Part shown: in pieces, positions 63,871 to 64,000 of the stretch
How the letters are laid out: the number at the start of each line of letters is the position of its first letter
Numbering within the stretch: the first letter of the stretch is position 1
DNA from: Bacillota bacterium
GTDB lineage: Bacteria > Bacillota > Clostridia > Lachnospirales > Cellulosilyticaceae
DNA: 64,000 bases
Direction: 5' to 3'
NCBI GenBank assembly: GCA_023410675.1
Contig: JAEYPM010000019.1
Coordinates: 50,417-114,416, forward strand
Notes under the pieces: model-generated
Seen by the model: the letters and a program-made list of their open reading frames with translations, nothing else
Told to the model about the DNA's origin: nothing
Databases searched by the model: none
Translations under genes and position numbers: made by a program

Positions 63871-64000
63871 TAAAATGTGATTCAAAAGTGAAAATGTCCT
63901 CACGTACCACAAATGAAAATGTCCTTTTATGCCGAGAAAACTTGTTGATAATGAGTGAGCCATTAGGTATGCTGTTATGCCATATGGCTGTACTTACAAG
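63871..64000 (+). mobile_element. Possible insertion-sequence end at window edge
   Basis: Two direct copies of TGAAAATGTCC (63889-63899 and 63914-63924) with a degenerate third (TAAAATGTGAT, 63871-63881) resemble the multiple terminal repeats of IS21-like elements. From 63951 a plus-strand frame (ATGAGTGAGCCATTAGG...) is open to the end, but no transposase domain is visible in the 16 codons available. Tentative. Confidence 0.35.

Noticed and set aside
63778..63963. 61-codon minus-strand ORF near the right edge
   Set aside because: It overlaps the hairpin and the IS-like repeats and has no ribosome site or recognisable domain.
1..64000. CRISPR array, tRNA or rRNA genes
   Set aside because: No regularly spaced direct repeats, cloverleaf ends or rRNA-like segments were seen on either strand.

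Overview
The window looks like chromosomal DNA from a low-GC, endospore-forming, strictly fermentative member of the Clostridia. The evidence is strong A/T codon bias, AGGAGG-type ribosome sites, a complete spoIIAA-spoIIAB-sigF operon, sigH in its usual cysE-cysS-mrnC-rlmB-yacP-sigH neighbourhood, a V/A-type ATPase operon, and flavodiiron and hemerythrin oxygen/NO defence genes. The gene mix suggests a Lachnospirales relative (Cellulosilyticum-like), but that placement is inference. No rRNA, tRNA or CRISPR array was seen.

Layout. 1-6.1 kb: five tandem minus-strand TPR genes, the last running off the window; one carries a 15-bp minisatellite. 6.2-7.8 kb: spoIIA operon. 7.9-9.4 kb: a membrane TPR protein with a zinc ribbon, preceded by a 48-codon ORF. 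9.4-10.6 kb: a CadC-like ArsR regulator and queH. 10.7-16.7 kb: oligopeptide ABC transporter oppBCDF-oppA. 16.6-18.7 kb: a very AT-rich island with a PIN-like protein and a possible independent ncRNA. 18.7-23.4 kb: 2-hydroxyacid dehydrogenase, M29 aminopeptidase, DUF4250 protein and a two-component system. 23.4-26.8 kb: ftsH, a candidate small RNA, and fba. 26.9-27.6 kb: a dead chloramphenicol acetyltransferase gene and a LexA-box-controlled 39-aa ORF. 27.6-34 kb: folC, hemerythrin/DUF1858/DUF438/FprA stress genes, cheX. 34.1-46.5 kb: a long SpoIID-like protein, a 6S RNA, the nine-gene V-type ATPase operon and a small membrane protein. 46.6-50.1 kb: SEC-C protein, flavin reductase, thrC and two small Cys-rich paralogues. 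50.2-56.9 kb: cysE-cysS-mrnC-murJ-rlmB-yacP-sigH behind a cysteine T-box. 57-63.7 kb: cold-shock protein, glnS, a GGDEF-EAL protein and gltX. The right edge has repeats resembling the end of an insertion sequence.

How the genes work together. Sporulation is represented by the SigF switch, SigH, a SpoIID-family protein and a MurJ/SpoVB flippase. Peptide uptake (Opp) and aminopeptidase fit a proteolytic or scavenging lifestyle. FprA, hemerythrins and DUF438/DUF1858 proteins form an oxygen/NO defence block. The T-box ties cysteine supply (cysE) and charging (cysS) to uncharged tRNA-Cys. Most start codons were re-chosen by ribosome-binding site. Promoter, terminator and ncRNA calls rest on hexamer matches and hairpins read by eye.
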